The position numbers were made by a program, and so were the translations under genes. Below are positions 17,808-17,957 of a stretch of DNA of 17,957 nt, piece by piece. Below the pieces are notes generated by a model, which worked only from the letters and a program-made list of their open reading frames with translations, was not told where the DNA came from and made no database searches. The stretch is taken from the NCBI RefSeq assembly GCF_002811955.1, contig NZ_NPEF01000069.1, positions 1 through 17,957 of the forward strand. The letters are read 5' to 3'. Origin of the DNA: Leptospira ellisii (GTDB taxonomy: Bacteria; Spirochaetota; Leptospiria; Leptospirales; Leptospiraceae). The first letter of the stretch is position 1; the number at the start of each line of letters is the position of its first letter.

Positions 17808-17957
17808 ATATATTGTCTCCGAACCTGCACCACGTATTCTATATTTTATGCATTCTAATTTTAATATATTCGATTATTAGAATTTATCTTCTACGTAAGA
17901 TGTCCGTCTGGAGGCGGGAATATCCCGGTTTGGGCCGTTCCATTTCCTTCCCCCGCG
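17804..17957 (+). CDS. batB: BatB, N-terminal part (runs off the window)
   Basis: ATG at 17804 lies in an ATGA shared with the batA stop and opens a frame of 51 codons that reaches the window end without a stop. Residues 12-30 ([19 protein letters not shown]) form a first membrane helix, followed by basic residues and [15 protein letters not shown], as expected before the second VWA domain. BatB normally follows BatA in this operon. Because the VWA domain is outside the window, the name rests on gene order and the membrane start. Confidence 0.72.
   Translation, partial: MNILSPNLHHVFYILCILILIYSIIRIYLLRKMSVWRREYPGLGRSISFPR
17852..17883. repeat. AT-rich inverted repeat near the start of batB
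   Basis: ATTCTAAT (17852-17859) and ATTAGAAT (17876-17883) are perfect 8-bp arms separated by 16 nt, lying 48 nt after the batB start in the membrane-helix codons. Confidence 0.45.

Overview
The window looks like a chromosomal segment of a Leptospira species, probably from the replicon carrying the plasmid-type parAB locus (the second chromosome in this genus). The basis is the gene set: a DUF1574-type protein, a spirochaete-style lipobox lipoprotein with MORN-like repeats, and a MoxR/DUF58/BatA/BatB cluster. TTG or GTG starts also appear likely for some genes. Base composition is near half GC, which is high for the genus; species cannot be assigned from the sequence alone.

Layout. Positions 1-607 hold the 5' part of a leftward gene for an exported, probably outer-membrane protein. 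Positions 608-2434 hold a partition locus: a ParA ATPase (817-1734) overlapping a ParB CTPase/DNA-binding protein (1727-2434). It is bracketed by two matching palindromes, GGGGTGAAA-N3-TTTCACCCC, one upstream of parA and one inside parB; these are candidate centromere (parS-like) sites. An NADPH-dependent FMN reductase follows. Next come a leftward membrane acyltransferase carrying a GGGTA tandem repeat, a small cyclic-nucleotide-binding protein, and a leftward GGDEF diguanylate cyclase. The last two genes meet tail to tail with their stop codons inside one TGATCA.

Positions 6109-10662 are rightward metabolic and accessory genes: a short-chain dehydrogenase overlapping a low-molecular-weight tyrosine phosphatase, a type II NADH dehydrogenase, a 319-bp non-coding gap with a 13-bp inverted repeat, a second short-chain dehydrogenase, an SRPBCC/AHSA1 protein, and a small helical protein of unknown function. 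A clear intrinsic terminator closes the block.

Positions 10754-13985 carry envelope genes: a DUF1574/SGNH-like membrane protein, a MORN-repeat lipoprotein with its own terminator, and a membrane-anchored beta-rich protein.

Positions 14176 to the right edge are the Bat (Bacteroides aerotolerance-type) operon. MoxR AAA+ ATPase and a DUF58 protein come first, then a signal-peptide/one-TM protein, BatA (VWA domain) and the start of BatB. Gaps are 10 bp or ATGA overlaps, so the genes are very probably co-transcribed and translationally coupled. MoxR would act as a chaperone-like ATPase on the membrane VWA proteins. The three genes after DUF58 each begin with an AT-rich palindrome in the region coding for a membrane or signal segment.

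The observations most worth following up are the paired parS-like palindromes, the GGGTA repeat in the acyltransferase, and the repeated AT-rich palindromes in the Bat operon.
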